DNA of 64,000 bases from Dromiciops gliroides (GCF_019393635.1 NC_057864.1:478816117-478880116), one strand, 5' to 3'; shown: positions 1-11,064, counted from the stretch's first letter. Numbers and translations are program-made. The notes: generated by a model from the sequence alone, not told the origin.

Positions 1-155
1 TTAAAATGACAAATATGGTAATGTTTTACATAATCATACACATATAACCCACATATGATTGTTTGCCACCTCAGGAAAGGAGGGGAAAGAGGGAGAGAGG
101 GATAAAAATCGGACCCCAAAACTATAAATAAAAATGTTTATTATTAAAAGAATGT
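1..155 (+). mobile_element. L1 LINE 3' UTR end (fragment cut by the window edge)
   Basis: The G-rich run GGAAAGGAGGGGAAAGAGGG, the segment GGATAAAAATCGGACCCCAAAACTATAAATAAAAATG and the A-rich end match, in the same order, the 3' ends of other L1 copies here (1095-1135, and reversed at 37140-37260). This is an L1 3' UTR of the marsupial type. Confidence 0.6.
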
Positions 156-409
156 TTTTTGAAATTATGTGAGGAAGATCACTAACATGTTTGACCCAGA
201 GATCCCACTTCTGGGCATATACCCCAAGGATGAGGCCCTTGCATATATCAAAATATTCATAGCAGTGCTTATTTTGGTAGCAAAAAAGTTAGAAATTGGA
301 AATTGGAACTGAGGTGCCTACTGGGGGAAATGGGTGGACAAAGTATGGTACATGAATGTAATGGAATATTATTGTGGGGTAAACAATGATAAATATTAAG
401 AATTCATAT

Positions 410-585
410 TAGAAGAGGATTTCCAAATCCAGGATAAAAAAAGAACTGTGGAGTATAGATGCTGAATGAACCATACTATTTCTTTTGTTTTTGGTGCTGT
501 TGTTTTTTTATTTTAAGGTTTTTCATCATTGCTCTGATTTTTCTCTTATAACCTGACTAATGCAGAAATGTGTTTAATGTTATTA

Positions 586-633
<48 letters not shown>

Positions 634-763
634 CTATATCAGATTACCTGCTGTCTAGGGGAGGGGGGAGGGAGAAAAATCTGAAATTGGAAAGCTTGTA
701 TAAACAAAAGTTGAGAACTATCTTTACATGCAACAGGAAAAAAAATACTTTATTTAAAAAAAA
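410..763 (+). mobile_element. Nested L1 3'-end insertion with 12-bp target-site duplication
   Basis: AAGAATTCATAT occurs at 398-409 and again, identical, at 764-775, bracketing a segment that ends in an A run. The insert carries the L1 3' UTR signature (GGGAGGGAGAAAAATCTG, then AAAGTTGAGAACTATC) also seen reversed in the element at 61092-61984. It is strongly 5'-truncated. Confidence 0.75.
586..629 (+). repeat. (TG)n(TA)n microsatellite inside the nested L1 3' UTR
   Basis: TG dinucleotides from 586 pass into TA dinucleotides to 629. The L1 3' UTR copy at 61092-61984 has a similar TA/CA-rich stretch in the same place, so it probably derives from the element. Confidence 0.85.
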
Positions 764-775
764 AAGAATTCATAT

Positions 776-1137
776 GCCCAAAGGGCTATAAAACAGGGCA
801 TACCCTTTGACCCAGCAATACCACTGCTAGGTTTACATACCAAAGACATCCCCCAAAAGAGAAAAAGACTTATTTGTACAAAATCATTTATAGCAGCTCT
901 TTTTGTGGTGGCTAAGAATTGGAAATCAAAGGGATGCCCATCCATTGGGGAATGGCTAAATGAGCTGTGGTATATGATGGTGATTATTGTGCTATAACAA
1001 ATGACAAGGATGATTTCAGAAAGGCCTGGAAAGACTTGTATGAACTGATGTATAGTGTAGTGTGCAGTAGGGAGGGAAAGAAGGATAGAATTTGGAACTC
1101 CAAACTTTAAATAAAAATGTTTATTATTTAAAAAATA
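776..1137 (+). mobile_element. Second nested L1 3' end (ORF2 C-terminal region plus short 3' UTR)
   Basis: The segment 'acccagcaataccactgctagg', then 'gcccatccattggggaatggct', is the region encoding the end of L1 ORF2. It is then joined abruptly to the 3' UTR end 'ttggaactccaaactttaaataaaaatg', so much of the usual 3' UTR is missing. It is inserted beside the previous element. The flanking AAGGAATTCA at 1138 resembles the earlier AAGAATTCA. Confidence 0.6.
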
Positions 1138-1706
1138 TAAGGAATTCAGAGAAACATCAGAAGCTTTGCATGAACTGATACAGAGGGGAGCAAACAGAGC
1201 CAGGAGAAAAATATACTCCATGACTATTATAATATAAATTTTTTAAAAACAACAATTTTGAAATGCTGAGATATTATAATGTCCCATCTTAGCCTTTAGA
1301 GAAAACATGAAGAACTACCATCCTCCTTGTCATAGAGAGGGAGAAGACTGGGGTGTGGAACATTGTATGCACTGTCAGACACAATCCCTGTGTGGACTGG
1401 TTTGACTTAATTTGTTATTTGTTACAGGGAGGGTTCATTTGCTAAGGACTTAGTTTGGGGTGGGGTGATAGATTTGAAAATTATTGAGATTTAAAAGGAA
1501 GACGTAAGAATAAAACTTGTTTCTCTCTTTTAAAAAAAATAGAGAGCCTTGATCAAAACCCAATTATAGTGGGAAAGGATATGAATAGGGAATCAGGCTG
1601 GGCATGTAATTTTACTGCTGCAGAGAATTCCCAGATAAGGAAATTCCCTCTACCAATGCTAGTTGTAACCTTCCTTCAATTTACAGTCTTAAAGAGTTGT
1701 TCAGAG

Positions 1707-1856
1707 GGGGCAGCTAGGTGGCGCAGTGGATAGAGCACTGGTCCTGGATTCAGGAGGACCTGAGTTCAAATGCAGCCTCATACACTTGACACTTACTAGC
1801 TGTGTGACCCTGGGCAAGTCACTTAACCCCCATTGCCCAGCAAAAAAAAAAAAAAA
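1707..1856 (+). mobile_element. Marsupial short-form tRNA-derived SINE, full length, 16-bp target-site duplication
   Basis: It runs from the GGGGCAGCTAGGTGG head (A box region GGTGGCGCAGTGG, B box GAGTTCAAATG) through the core CTAGCTGTGTGACCCTGG to a poly-A tail. AAAGAGTTGTTCAGAG is duplicated exactly at 1691-1706 and 1857-1872. Confidence 0.9.
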
Positions 1857-2123
1857 AAAGAGTTGTTCAGAGCATTGATAAGGGAAGGGTCTCGCCCACT
1901 GTCAGGATCAGGATGTGTCAGCTCTTCCTGACTCCAAAGCCAACTTTCTATCCACTTCTACCTATGATGCCTCTCTTATAGGAGGAAATTAGCAAAAAAC
2001 CACATTCCTCCCTATTGGTATATGCCTTTTTCATGAAGGCAGCAGAAAAATGGGTATGGGTTATTTGAGCTCACAGGTGTCAAACTTGTGAATGGCCTGA
2101 ACCATATTAAGATGTAATTGGGA

Positions 2124-2261
2124 GGGGGCAGCTAGGTGGAACAGTGGATAAAGCACCAGCTCTGAATTCAGGAGTAGCTTAGTTCAAATCCGGCCTCGGA
2201 CACTTGACACTAGCTGTGTGACTCTGGGCAAGTTACTTAACCCTCATTGCCCTGAAAAAAA
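2124..2261 (+). mobile_element. Marsupial short-form SINE
   Basis: Head GGGGCAGCTAGGTGG, B box GTTCAAATCC, core TAGCTGTGTGACTCTGGGC, then an A tail. The flanks ATGTAATTGGGA (2112-2123) and ATGTAGTTAGGA (2262-2273) are a target-site duplication with two changes. Confidence 0.85.
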
Positions 2262-2334
2262 ATGTAGTTAGGAAATATTTAATAAAATAAATAAAAATAC
2301 AATACATAGTCAATTCCAATTTGTGGTTTTCTAA

Positions 2335-2575
2335 GTCAGCTAGTTGGCACAATGCATAGAGTTCTGAGCCTGAAGTCAGGAAGACATCTCCCCATGTTTA
2401 ATTCTGGCCTCAGATACTTACTAGCTGCATGACTCTGGACAAGTCACTTCACCCTGTTTGCTTCAGTTTCCTTATGTGTCAAATGAGCTGGAGAAGGAAA
2501 TGATAAACCATGCCAGTGTCTTTGCCAAGAAAACCCCAAATGGGGTCATTGAAGAGTGGGGCATGACTGAAAATA
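2335..2575 (+). mobile_element. Marsupial long-form SINE (shared head plus 3' module)
   Basis: This diverged head and core is followed by the 3' module specific to the long form: ATGAGCTGGAGAAGGAAATG, then CCAAGAAAACCCCAAATGGG and a terminal GACTGAAAA. Confidence 0.8.
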
Positions 2576-2604
2576 TGAAGCGAAGTCAGGGACCTATTTC
2601 TTTC

Positions 2605-2761
2605 TTTCTTTCTTCTTTTTTTTTTGCAAGGCAATGAGGGTTAAGTGACTTGCCCAGGATCACACAGCTAGTAAGTGTCAAGTGTCTGAGGGCAGATTTG
2701 AACTCAGGTCCTCCTGAATCCAGGGCTGGTGCTTTATCCACTGCACCACCTAGCTGCCCAT
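2605..2761 (-). mobile_element. Marsupial short-form SINE
   Basis: This is the reverse-oriented copy: a T-rich tail, GGCAATGAGGGTTAAGTGAC, then CACCTAGCTGCCCA at the head end. Possible degraded target-site duplication: GACCTATTTCTTT / GACTCATTTCTAT. Confidence 0.85.
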
Positions 2762-2764
2762 GAG

Positions 2765-4500
2765 ACTCATTTCTATTTGAGTTTGATACCCCTGTTCTAG
2801 CTGATTGTTAGGTACTCAGGACTAGGCTCTCATAGGCTTATGTGTCTTTCTGTTTATAGTGTAAAAGAGTATCTAGGAACCAGTCTAGTCCTTGCATCTG
2901 GGTGTAGCTCATTGTTTCAGTGTTCATATGATATGCAGCCCCATGCTCTCAGAAGAGTCCAGAATGATGAAGCCCAAGTCATAGGATAATCTCTGTGTAG
3001 ATGAGTTGAGTTGCTTTTGAGTCACAGACTGAACCCCCAGTCCCAGCCAGGAATTTTACAGAGGTACACTGAGGGTTCCAAAGAGGCTCAAGAATGCTTA
3101 TGGCAGAAAAAACCAGAACTCTAATATAGAGAAGCAAGCACTGCCTTTGCTGAGAGCCCCACTCGGGGCTGTACTATAAGTCATGGAGAGCACAGTGTTC
3201 CTTCTTGAATCTCTGTTCTGCTGGAGCAGGAAGAAAATGCTTCAATTTAGCCATGGGCTCAGTTGTTAATCTTTGCTGGTCCTTTACTGAATAAATAAAA
3301 TTGTGTGCTTTGGTATAAAAGTTTCTTGATCCCTGTGACAGAAAAATAAATCATTACCTGGCAGCTGGCCTTCTGAGGATGAGCATTTCAAAACTTATCT
3401 AGGATGGCCCTCAGGTAACATACACACACAGTCTGCCACTTGGGCCCACGTGTGAAGCCCAGCCAGTTTTGTTGGCCAACTCTCAACCTTCCACACCGAC
3501 GTCAGAAGACATTTGTGGAGGGCTCTAGTTGACTTTCATGAAAATGGAGGGCCAGAGGACAGACACCCCATTCCCGGCAGACTCTTTATTCATCCACGAG
3601 GCAACACTTTCCCCAAGAGTGAAAATTAAAAGATAATTGGTGGCATCTTTAGGGCTCCAATTTCTGAAGTTTGACATCTTCCTAGGGGAAGAAGCAAAAT
3701 AGGCCTTAGGGTGAAATTATTTATTGCTAGTGGATGGGGCCACCTCTCATTGAAAGACCCCAGGAATGACTGTGATGGGGGAGTGATGAGTAACGCTCCA
3801 TAACTGACCTTGAGACCCCAGTGAGGGGCCATGCCTTCTCCCCATGGTGAAGGGCACTTCTTACTTCCCTGCATTTCTCATTAACAGTCAGGGGAGTTAC
3901 CAGGCTTGTAAATCTTCCAAGTGAAATAGGGCCTCCCACTCTGATGAACATCAGACCCCATCAGCACCAAGGGGGCACCAGGGGATTCCCAGTACTTCAA
4001 GAGTTGGAGAGGGGAGGGAAGATGGAAACTGGTAAAGGACTAGACAAAACACTGCCTTGGCCAAAAATAATTCAGGAAGGAATTTCAGATCGAGCCCTTG
4101 GGGGTAGGTTGGAAGGCAACTGGTTAGATCTCAGGGGCTGGGGTTCCTAAGTGGAAATCCTGAAGAGCTGAGAGCATTCCAAACTGGACATGGAGATGTG
4201 TCCAGTTTTTCACCTCAGAAGCCTGCAGTGATGGGGAGTCAGGGATTCCAGTAGTATGGGAAAGACTAGAGACCTTGTCAGTTAATAAGCAGAAATTTGG
4301 CAAGTTGAGCTTTGAATTTCTTTCTGGGGCTTGTGATTTTTTTGATAACTGATCCAAGAACAATGATGGCAGCATCTCGGGGGGCTTCTGGGCCAATGGG
4401 CAGAGATCCCTTAAAGTATAGGAAATGGAGAGCTTTCAGATTTCCCCCTCTCCCTACAGAGAGCTAGACCGGGTCAGCCTATTAGTAGCCATTCCCAGCA
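2765..4500. other. Mostly unique noncoding sequence
   Basis: No marsupial SINE and no clear LINE is seen here, and no frame shows a recognisable protein. The short open frames of 68-90 codons look random. No splice-bounded exon was recognised. This may hold intronic or intergenic regulatory sequence. Confidence 0.5.
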
Positions 4501-4504
4501 GGGT

Positions 4505-4665
4505 AATAATGGCAATGACAGCTCACATTTCTATAGTAGTTTACACTTTAGGAAGCATTCTGCTATAACATCTCTATGAGGTTGTATGAGTATAATTACC
4601 CCCATTTTACAGAGGAAGTTGTAGGCTCTGAGACATGAATTGCTTTTCCTGTGGTTACTACTGTA
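4505..4665 (-). repeat. MIR/Ther-type SINE fragment
   Basis: TTACACTTTAGGAAGCATTC, a degraded CTCTATGAGGTTG, and CCCCATTTTACAGAGGAAG follow the order of the MIR-type element on the minus strand. Confidence 0.5.
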
Positions 4666-4829
4666 ATCTGGGAAAACTTTCTGACTCTTCAGAAGTCTGG
4701 TGTTTCTCAGAGAGGATACCTCTGCCCTAGCTTTAGCCCTTCTCCTGTCTGGCACCCTCTCCCTTTCCTGGGTTGTTGGGCTAGAACTTTCCATCTTACA
4801 TGCAAACTCACTGATTGGTTTGTTCCAAG

Positions 4830-4905
4830 AATGAATGAATGAATGAATGAATGAATAAATAAAATCCCCTTCTATTAAGTGCTTACTATGTGCAAAGCAC
4901 TGTGA
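4830..4905 (-). repeat. (GAAT)n microsatellite joined to an L2 3' end
   Basis: GAATGAATGAAT repeats lead into TTAAGTGCTTACTATGTGC, the reverse complement of the usual L2 end (GCACATAGTAAGCACTTAA). L2 characteristically ends in such short repeats. Confidence 0.6.
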
Positions 4906-5224
4906 TTTGAATCAGAATTGGGAAACCTATCCCATGTGCCCCTATTTGCCACTGCTTCTCTTTGAAAGAGACCTGGCCCTTTTCAGTGTTAGAGAAATGT
5001 CGTGAGGCCTGGAGAGATTCTGGATTTAGGTGTCCCATGCATCAAACCTGGGCGGAGTCAGAGGAATGTAGCAAACAACAGATCAGGAGCTGGGGACATC
5101 CTCTCACAGAACTATGAAAGTTGGAGGGAAATCACCCGTGGTTGACATCTTTCCCATGCCTAACTTGTATTTACCTTGCATGTGTGTGTGTGTATACACA
5201 AAGAAATATATGTAGTATATACAT

Positions 5225-5490
5225 ATATACACATATTGTCTCCCCCTTAGAACATAACCTCCTTGAAGACAAGAACTGTTTTTGTTTCATCTTTATTCTC
5301 AGAACTTAGCATGGTGTCTGGTATACAGTAGGTACTTAATTAATGCTTCTCATTTGATCGATGGATTGCCAATCCCTATAGAATATAAACCCCATGAGGG
5401 CAGGTATTATCTTTAATTTTGTCTTTGTATCCCCAGCACAATCTTAGATTTGATAGTCATTTATTAATGCTTGTTGATTGATCGATTCCA
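5225..5490 (+). repeat. Two L2-type LINE 3' ends in tandem (5225-5345 and 5370-5490)
   Basis: Each has the L2 ending pattern: a stretch like ACCTCCTTGAAGACAAGAACTG, then TAGCATGGTGTCTGGTATACAG or its equivalent, then TTAATGCTT. The two copies lie head to tail. Confidence 0.6.
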
Positions 5491-5524
5491 GGTTATATTC
5501 CTATCCCTCTGAGTCCCACTTTCT

Positions 5525-5677
5525 TTTTTTTTCTTTTCTTTTCATGAGGCATTTGGAGTTAAGTGACTTGCCAAGGGCCACACAGCTAGTAAGTGTAAAG
5601 TTTCTGAGGCTGGATTTGAACTCAGGTCCTCCTGAATCCAGGGCTGATGCTCTATCCATCGCACCACCTAGCTGCCC
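5525..5677 (-). mobile_element. Marsupial short-form SINE with perfect 16-bp target-site duplication
   Basis: T-rich tail, GGAGTTAAGTGACTTGCC, GGATTTGAACTCAGGTC and CACCTAGCTGCCC mark a reverse-oriented copy. CTGAGTCCCACTTTCT is repeated exactly at 5509-5524 and 5678-5693. Confidence 0.92.
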
Positions 5678-5751
5678 CTGAGTCCCACTTTCTAAACTCT
5701 ACCCTTCATGCCTCCCTCCCTTGCCTCAAGGAGTATCAAATCATTCCTTCC

Positions 5752-5753
<2 letters not shown>

Positions 5754-5803
<50 letters not shown>
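5754..5803 (+). repeat. (GT)25 microsatellite
   Basis: Uninterrupted GT dinucleotides for 50 bases. Such perfect tracts are usually polymorphic in length. Confidence 0.97.
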
Positions 5804-5805
<2 letters not shown>

Positions 5806-5879
5806 AAAACATTCCAAGTTAAAGGCTTTCAGAATTGCCTGGCTCTTCTGAGCATCCCTCTTTGAGTTCTAGCAATTGG

Positions 5880-6200
5880 TAGAGGGTGGATAGGACAGGA
5901 GATGAAAAGTCATGTAATAAAATGGATCATTGAGAGTGTGAAGAGGAATAAAATGTAGGAAAATTGGAAAGGTAGAAGGGTCAGATTGGGAAGGGATTTT
6001 GATGCCAAGACAGAAGACTTTATAATTGATGTGGGAGGTAATAGGGAGCCATTGGAGTTTATTGAGTAGGGAGGTGACATGGTCAGATATTTGATGTCAG
6101 AAAGTCATTCTGGCAGCAATATGAAGTGGAGTAGGGGGCTGACTTGAGGCCAGGGGACCAACCAGAAAGCTATGGTGATAGCCCAAGTGAGAGGAGAGAA
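5880..6200 (+). repeat. Ancient interspersed repeat, family not determined
   Basis: Segments such as GGGAGCCATTGGAGTTTATTGAG, then GAGGTGACATGGTCAG, then GTCATTCTGGCAGCAATATG match a widespread old mammalian repeat pattern known from general experience. A related segment may lie at 61985-62280. No coding content is seen. Confidence 0.4.
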
Positions 6201-6299
6201 GCAGGAAATCCCTGGCTTGTTGACTTATTGATTTGGAGCAATGTAGTAGAGACAGTGATAAAGATTGGGAACATATATATAGGCTTGTAAAATGCTGTG

Positions 6300-6600
6300 C
6301 AGACATTAACTCATTTGATCTTCAAAATGACCCCATGAATCAGGGGCTACTCTTCTTCCTATTTTACAGAGGAAGAATCTGAGAAAGCTTAAATGACTCC
6401 CTCAGAGTCAGAGAACTAGTAAGAGTCTGCTGCCTTTGGCTCCCGAAAATGGGCTCAAGCCCCGCTTCTGACATAAGCACTGCCTGTGTGACCCTGGAAG
6501 GTCATTTCACTTACATGAGTCTCAGCTTCCCCATCTGTAAAATGAGATTCCTTCCAACTCGGGGCGTGTGATCCTCGGAATTCAGGTCTTTCTGTTTGCG
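6300..6600. repeat. Two MIR-type fragments in opposite orientations
   Basis: About 6300-6430 reads as a minus-strand MIR (CATTTGATCTTC, then TTTTACAGAGGAAG). About 6460-6600 reads as a plus-strand MIR (TGTGTGACCCTGG, CTCAGCTTCCCCATCTGTAA). Confidence 0.5.
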
Positions 6601-7420
6601 AGTCTGGAGTACTATTGGTCCAGCCAGGCTCCCTAGCAAAGAAAAGAAAGGCTGAAGAGAGAGAGGGAGAAAACTCCCTCTCTTGTGCATCAAGTCTCTG
6701 AGTCCTGGGTATTTTCAGTCCCTCCTGGGTCGCATGAGTCAGAGAATGACTTGCTTTACGTAGGTGGTTTGTACTTAGCTGTTTATGCTTCCGTTCCCCT
6801 GTCTGGGAATGCCTGGGGCCAGCATGGTGCTGGTAGCCCCCCTCTGCAGATGTTGTTACCTTGTGTGACTTCTCAGCTTCCTGCTGCTAGGACTCTCTCT
6901 TCACCCAGAAGGACCTAGAGATGGTGGCACCTCATGGGTGTGGGCTCCTGGCCTCTAGTCCTGTCTGCAGCAGTTTAGTTTGGGACAGGAGCCAGCTGCT
7001 CTCTGGTAGGAGAAAGGGGAGGCTGGCACCATCTTGGCTGACAATGGGGCTTCTGATCACAGGTGGAATAGCTGTCGCACTGTCCCCTGAGAGCCTTTAA
7101 AAATGGAAACTAATGAAATTAGATCTGAAGGCCCAGGGCAGCCGCCTGAAATGAGAACAGGGGGCGGCTCCTTGGCAGCATTTCGGTGTCCATTGTTACT
7201 AGGAGAATGGGACCCCAGCCACTGCCCCAGAGTCCTTGACCTTCCGTACAGAGAGCACTTTTAATCAGGCTGGACATTTAAGTCCTAACTCAGTCACAGG
7301 CTGGGCTGCCCAGCTGCCAGGGGATTAGATGGGGGTGCTGAGCTCATGCAGGCTAATTTAACCTCACAACCACCACCCATCCCCACGGGCCTCAGAAATA
7401 ACAGAAAATGTCCCTGCCTT
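6600..7420. other. Unique noncoding sequence
   Basis: No marsupial SINE or LINE is recognised. The open frames present (up to 77 codons) show no known motif. Confidence 0.45.
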
Positions 7421-7605
7421 TTATGGAAAGAGCACTGAATTTGGAGCCATGGGACTTGGGTTTGAATTTCTGGCTCTGTCACTTACCATCTATGTGACCT
7501 TTCTGGGCCTCAGTTTCTCTCTCTGTAAAATGAAGGGGTTTGTGTAAATTACCTCTGAAGACCCTTCCAGGCTCTAAGCCTATAATCTCACGGTCCTAAA
7601 ATGCA
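7420..7605 (+). repeat. MIR/Ther-type SINE
   Basis: GAGCACTGAATTTGGAGCC, GGTTTGAATTTCTGGCTCTG, CTCAGTTTCTCTCTCTGTAA and the 3' portion GGCTCTAAGCCTATAATC follow the MIR order on the plus strand. Confidence 0.75.
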
Positions 7606-7884
7606 GAGCAGGTGGCTACCTGAGTTAGCAGGTTGAGTCTTTTCATTTGTAGTTCCCTATACCAAAGCAACAAAAGGTTTGTCAAGAAACAAGTCCATGG
7701 GAAACCCTACAGATGTTAGATGTAGCACCACAGTGCTAACTCTGGCTTCTGAAGTGGTCATTTTGAGGGGATAGAAAACCTGTTAAAGACTGACACATTC
7801 AACTATAATCTGAAAATATTCTCTATGCATTCTTGTCAGTTATGAATAGAAAAATAACATACCAACGTTTATCTATGTATGGGT

Positions 7885-8095
7885 AGTTAAGATCAGGAAG
7901 ACTCATCTTCCTGAGTTCAAATCCAACCTCAGACACTTTCTAGCTGTGCAACCCTGCCAAATACGTAATCCTTCTTGCCTCAGTTTCCTCATCTGTAAAA
8001 TGAGCTGGAGAAAGAAATGGAAAACCACTCCATCATCTTTGCCAAGAAAACCCCCAAATAAGGTAATGGACACGACTGAAATGGCCGAACAGCAT
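7885..8095 (+). mobile_element. Marsupial long-form SINE, head truncated
   Basis: It begins near the B box (GAGTTCAAATCCAACC). The long-form 3' module follows: GAGCTGGAGAAAGAAATGG, CCAAGAAAACCCCCAAATAAGG, GGACACGACTGAAATGGCCGAACA. Confidence 0.8.
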
Positions 8096-8194
8096 CTATG
8101 TATAATTATAATATTGGCACAAGAAATACTTGACAACTTAAACATTATTCACACCAAATACCCTCTGGAGAAAGAAGTATACCATAGGAATCAG

Positions 8195-8300
8195 AGCTGA
8201 AGGGGACCAGAGAAGCCAAGAAACTTGCCCAAGGTCACAAAGTAAGTAGCAGAGCTGGCAGCTGACCTCAGAACCTCTGTCATCAGAACCCACAGCCCCA
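8195..8300 (-). repeat. MIR-type fragment
   Basis: AACTTGCCCAAGGTCACAAAG followed by AGCAGAGCTGGCAGC is the reverse MIR core. Confidence 0.5.
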
Positions 8301-8567
8301 AACTGGCTTTCCTCTGCAAGGTACCTCTGCCATTCCCAGGGCAGCTTAACAAGAGGCTTCCTGCCCTACTCCATGCCCAGAACAATATTCTTAGAATTTC
8401 TGTAGGGTTATGGCCAAAAAAGTCTTTTTTCCCTCCCTTTACAGATCTGTACAAAATAATAAATGGATTTAGTGTTGCAAGGGTATGGCTTTTGGTTAAT
8501 TCTCTGATTTTTTAAGATGGGTCTCAGGATTTTACAATCTAAGATTTTTAAGTAATTTAAGTTATTG

Positions 8568-8825
8568 CTAGGTGGCTCAACAGGCAGGGCACTGGATCTG
8601 GAATCAGGAAGATCTGAGTTCAAATGTGGCCTCAGATATTTACTAGTTATGTGACTCTGGGCAAATAAATCACTTGAGCTCTCAGTCTCAATTTCCTCAT
8701 CTGCAAAACAGGGCTAATAATAGCATATGCCTCATGGAGTTGTAAGAATAAAACGAGATAATATTTGGAAAGCACTTTGCAAATCTTAAAACACTATATC
8801 CATGCTGTCTATGATTATTAAGCCT
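8568..8825 (+). repeat. MIR/Ther-type SINE, near full length
   Basis: Head AGGTGGCTCAACAGGCAG, B box GAGTTCAAATGTGG, core TATGTGACTCTGGGC, CTCAATTTCCTCATCTGC, then AAAGCACTTTGCAAATC near the 3' end. Confidence 0.75.
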
Positions 8826-9034
8826 TACACATATTCAATAGGAAAGATTGAAATATGCCAGGAGGAAATGTTTGTAGATTAGACAGAGGGATAATAATAT
8901 ACTAGTCTATAGAGATGGATTCAGAGGTGGTTTAATTAGCAGATTGAATGATTGTTGATTGATGTCACCTGGAGGGAAGTTTCTAGTGAAGGACCCCAGA
9001 ATTGTCTCTTTGGCTCTGTTTGGTTTAACATGTC

Positions 9035-9185
9035 TGAAGTTAGTCAATTAGCACCTATTAAGTGACCACTGTGTGTCAGGCATTGGATCCCTGGGGATAC
9101 AAAGAAAAGCAAAAGACAGTCCCTGCCCTCAAGGAGGTCACAATCTAATGAGGGAGGTAACATGTAAACAATTGGACAAATTGGA
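9035..9185 (-). repeat. L2-type 3' end
   Basis: AGCACCTATTAAGTGACCACTG, CCTGGGGATACAAAG and CCCTGCCCTCAAGGAGGTCAC are the reverse complement of the L2 terminal region. Confidence 0.65.
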
Positions 9186-9734
9186 GATAATCAAGAAAGG
9201 GAAGGTGGTAGGATCAAGGGGGATTGGGAAAGGCTTCTAGCAGAAGGTGGGAAGAAGAAAGAGATGGATATTTATCAGATTTGCAGGCACAAAATTGGGA
9301 GTGTTAGTGAATATGCTGGATGAAAGAATCAGGATCCAAAAAGATCCCAACAGTCTGGAATGATAGACCATAGCTAATGTAAATGAATATTCAAATGTTT
9401 ACTACTCTCTTATTGCCTCAGTGTGAGGAGCTCCTATTGAAGAACTTTTTTCTGCTAATGCAAAGCTAACTCCTCCAAAATTTATAGTCTGAGCAAGCTC
9501 TCTGTGGGCACTGAAAGGTTAATAGACTTGCTCAGGGTCAAAACAAAATGTAATGGAGATAAATATAAAGTTCTACATGGGTTCAAAAAATCAACTGTAC
9601 AAATACAAGGTGGAGGAAGATAGCTGAACAGAAATTTATTTATCAAAAGAAAAGAAAATCCCAGGCATGTAACAGAACTGCCATCTTAATAGGTATCAGC
9701 TAGGGAATGTTAATTTGATTAAATTCAATATAAC

Positions 9735-9870
9735 AAGTATTTATCAATCTCTTGCCATGTGTATAATTCTGCACCAGGTCCTAGAGTTACAACAAAAAAA
9801 TGGGGAAAAAATAGCTCCTTCCCTCAAAGAGTTTTTATTCTATTGAGGGAGTCTGTCAGTCAATATGCAT
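9735..9870 (-). repeat. L2-type 3' end
   Basis: CAAGTATTTATCAATCTCTTGCC, then CTCCTTCCCTCAAAGAG, is a diverged reverse L2 end. A second short one, CATTTATTAAATGCCTACTATG, follows near 9865. Confidence 0.55.
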
Positions 9871-10019
9871 TTATTAAATGCCTACTATGGGACAAGTAGA
9901 GGTAGGTCAGTGGTTCAGTGGAATAGGTCAGTGAGACAGAAGAGATACCAAATGTATATAAAGGTTAGTGTATGATAAACCTAGGGGTATACAACTACAG
10001 GCAAAACAAGAAACCACTG

Positions 10020-10195
10020 GATCACAGATCCAGAGTGGAGACCTTGGAAACCATCTAGTCAACTCCCCTCATTTTACAGATGAAGAAACTGAGGCACATA
10101 GAAGTTAGGTGAGTTGTTCAAGATCATAAAGCTAGTAAGTTTCAGAGATGGGACATAGAGGAGAAGCAGGGGCTTAGACTAGTGTAATTTTTTCT
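10020..10195 (-). repeat. MIR-type fragment
   Basis: CATTTTACAGATGAAGAAACTG, then AGCTAGTAAG in order, is a minus-strand MIR. Confidence 0.55.
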
Positions 10196-10497
10196 TGAGT
10201 CATTGACCTTCTCCTTCCTTCCTCCTTTCTCTCTAGAGATTTAGTCAGGCATCCCTTGCTACGATAATTGGCTCATTTTTTTAAACTTAGGGACAATAGA
10301 ATGCTCTTCAGGTCTACACGGTCCTATCCTCTGTTGTTTGATGGAGACAAAAAGTTAATAATACATTGGTCATATTAGCTCAGAGCCCCCAGTTAAGGAA
10401 ATCCCCAACATTCCTAAAATACTTGTAATCATTATATTAAATAAAATTTGACATCTAGAATTTACAAGAAATTAATTCAATTAAGAATAAGTGTTTA

Positions 10498-10638
10498 GGA
10501 TAGATCACTGGCCCTGGATTCAGGAGGACCTGAGTTCAAATCCAGCCTCACACACTTGACACTTACTAGCTGTGTGACCCTGGGCAAGTCACTTGACCCC
10601 AATTGCCTTACTTCCCCCCCAAGACCCCCAAACCAACC
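10498..10638 (+). mobile_element. Marsupial short-form SINE, 5'-truncated, 15-bp target-site duplication
   Basis: It starts inside the head (GATAGATCACTGGCCC), with B box GAGTTCAAATCC and core TGTGTGACCCTGGGC. AAGAATAAGTGTTTA is exact at 10483-10497 and 10639-10653. The missing head end shows incomplete reverse transcription. Confidence 0.88.
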
Positions 10639-11064
10639 AAGAATAAGTGTTTAAAATATACTAATATATATGCACAAAATATAAATAATCATTTGGGAGA
10701 AAGCCATAATCTCTTATTAAAACATCTCTATGGTACCCCTCAGAAGACCTATCAAACTGACAAAAATAAACAAGTTATAAAGCTTGGTATCATAGGGCTG
10801 TGGGAAAACAGGTCCACCAAATCATTGCTATAGGCCTTTCAAACTAATTCAATTTTTTCCTTTGATTGGAATCATGACTTCATTTATGTAGTGGCCTCCC
10901 AGTAAGGAATGTCCTCTCTTAATGAAGATATACCTGCATCTTATAGTCTTAGTATTCTTAGTCTAAGATCTTGAAAAGTTAATCAACTTTCCCTAGCTCA
11001 TACAACCAGCATATGTTGCAAATGATGTATGAACCAGGTTCTTTATCCATTATAATATACTGTT

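Larger units (their letters stand above)
186..1545 (+). mobile_element. Old L1 3' end interrupted by two further L1 3'-end insertions
   Basis: 186-409 is a degraded ORF2 tail: 'cccagagatcccacttctggg', then 'gtacatgaatgtaatggaatatt', the region encoding the ORF2 C-terminus. The same element seems to resume at about 1138-1545 ('ggaattcagagaaacatcagaagc', then 'cagagccaggag'), as in the uninterrupted copy near 19290-19835. Between them lie two other L1 tails. No intact ORF2 remains. Confidence 0.6.

Noticed and set aside
783..1221. 155-codon minus-strand frame opposite the L1 tail
   Set aside because: It is antisense to L1 ORF2-derived sequence and shows no protein signature.
1707..1790. tRNA gene (A and B box-like sequences)
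   Set aside because: These belong to the tRNA-derived head of a SINE repeated throughout the window; no cloverleaf with a proper acceptor stem.
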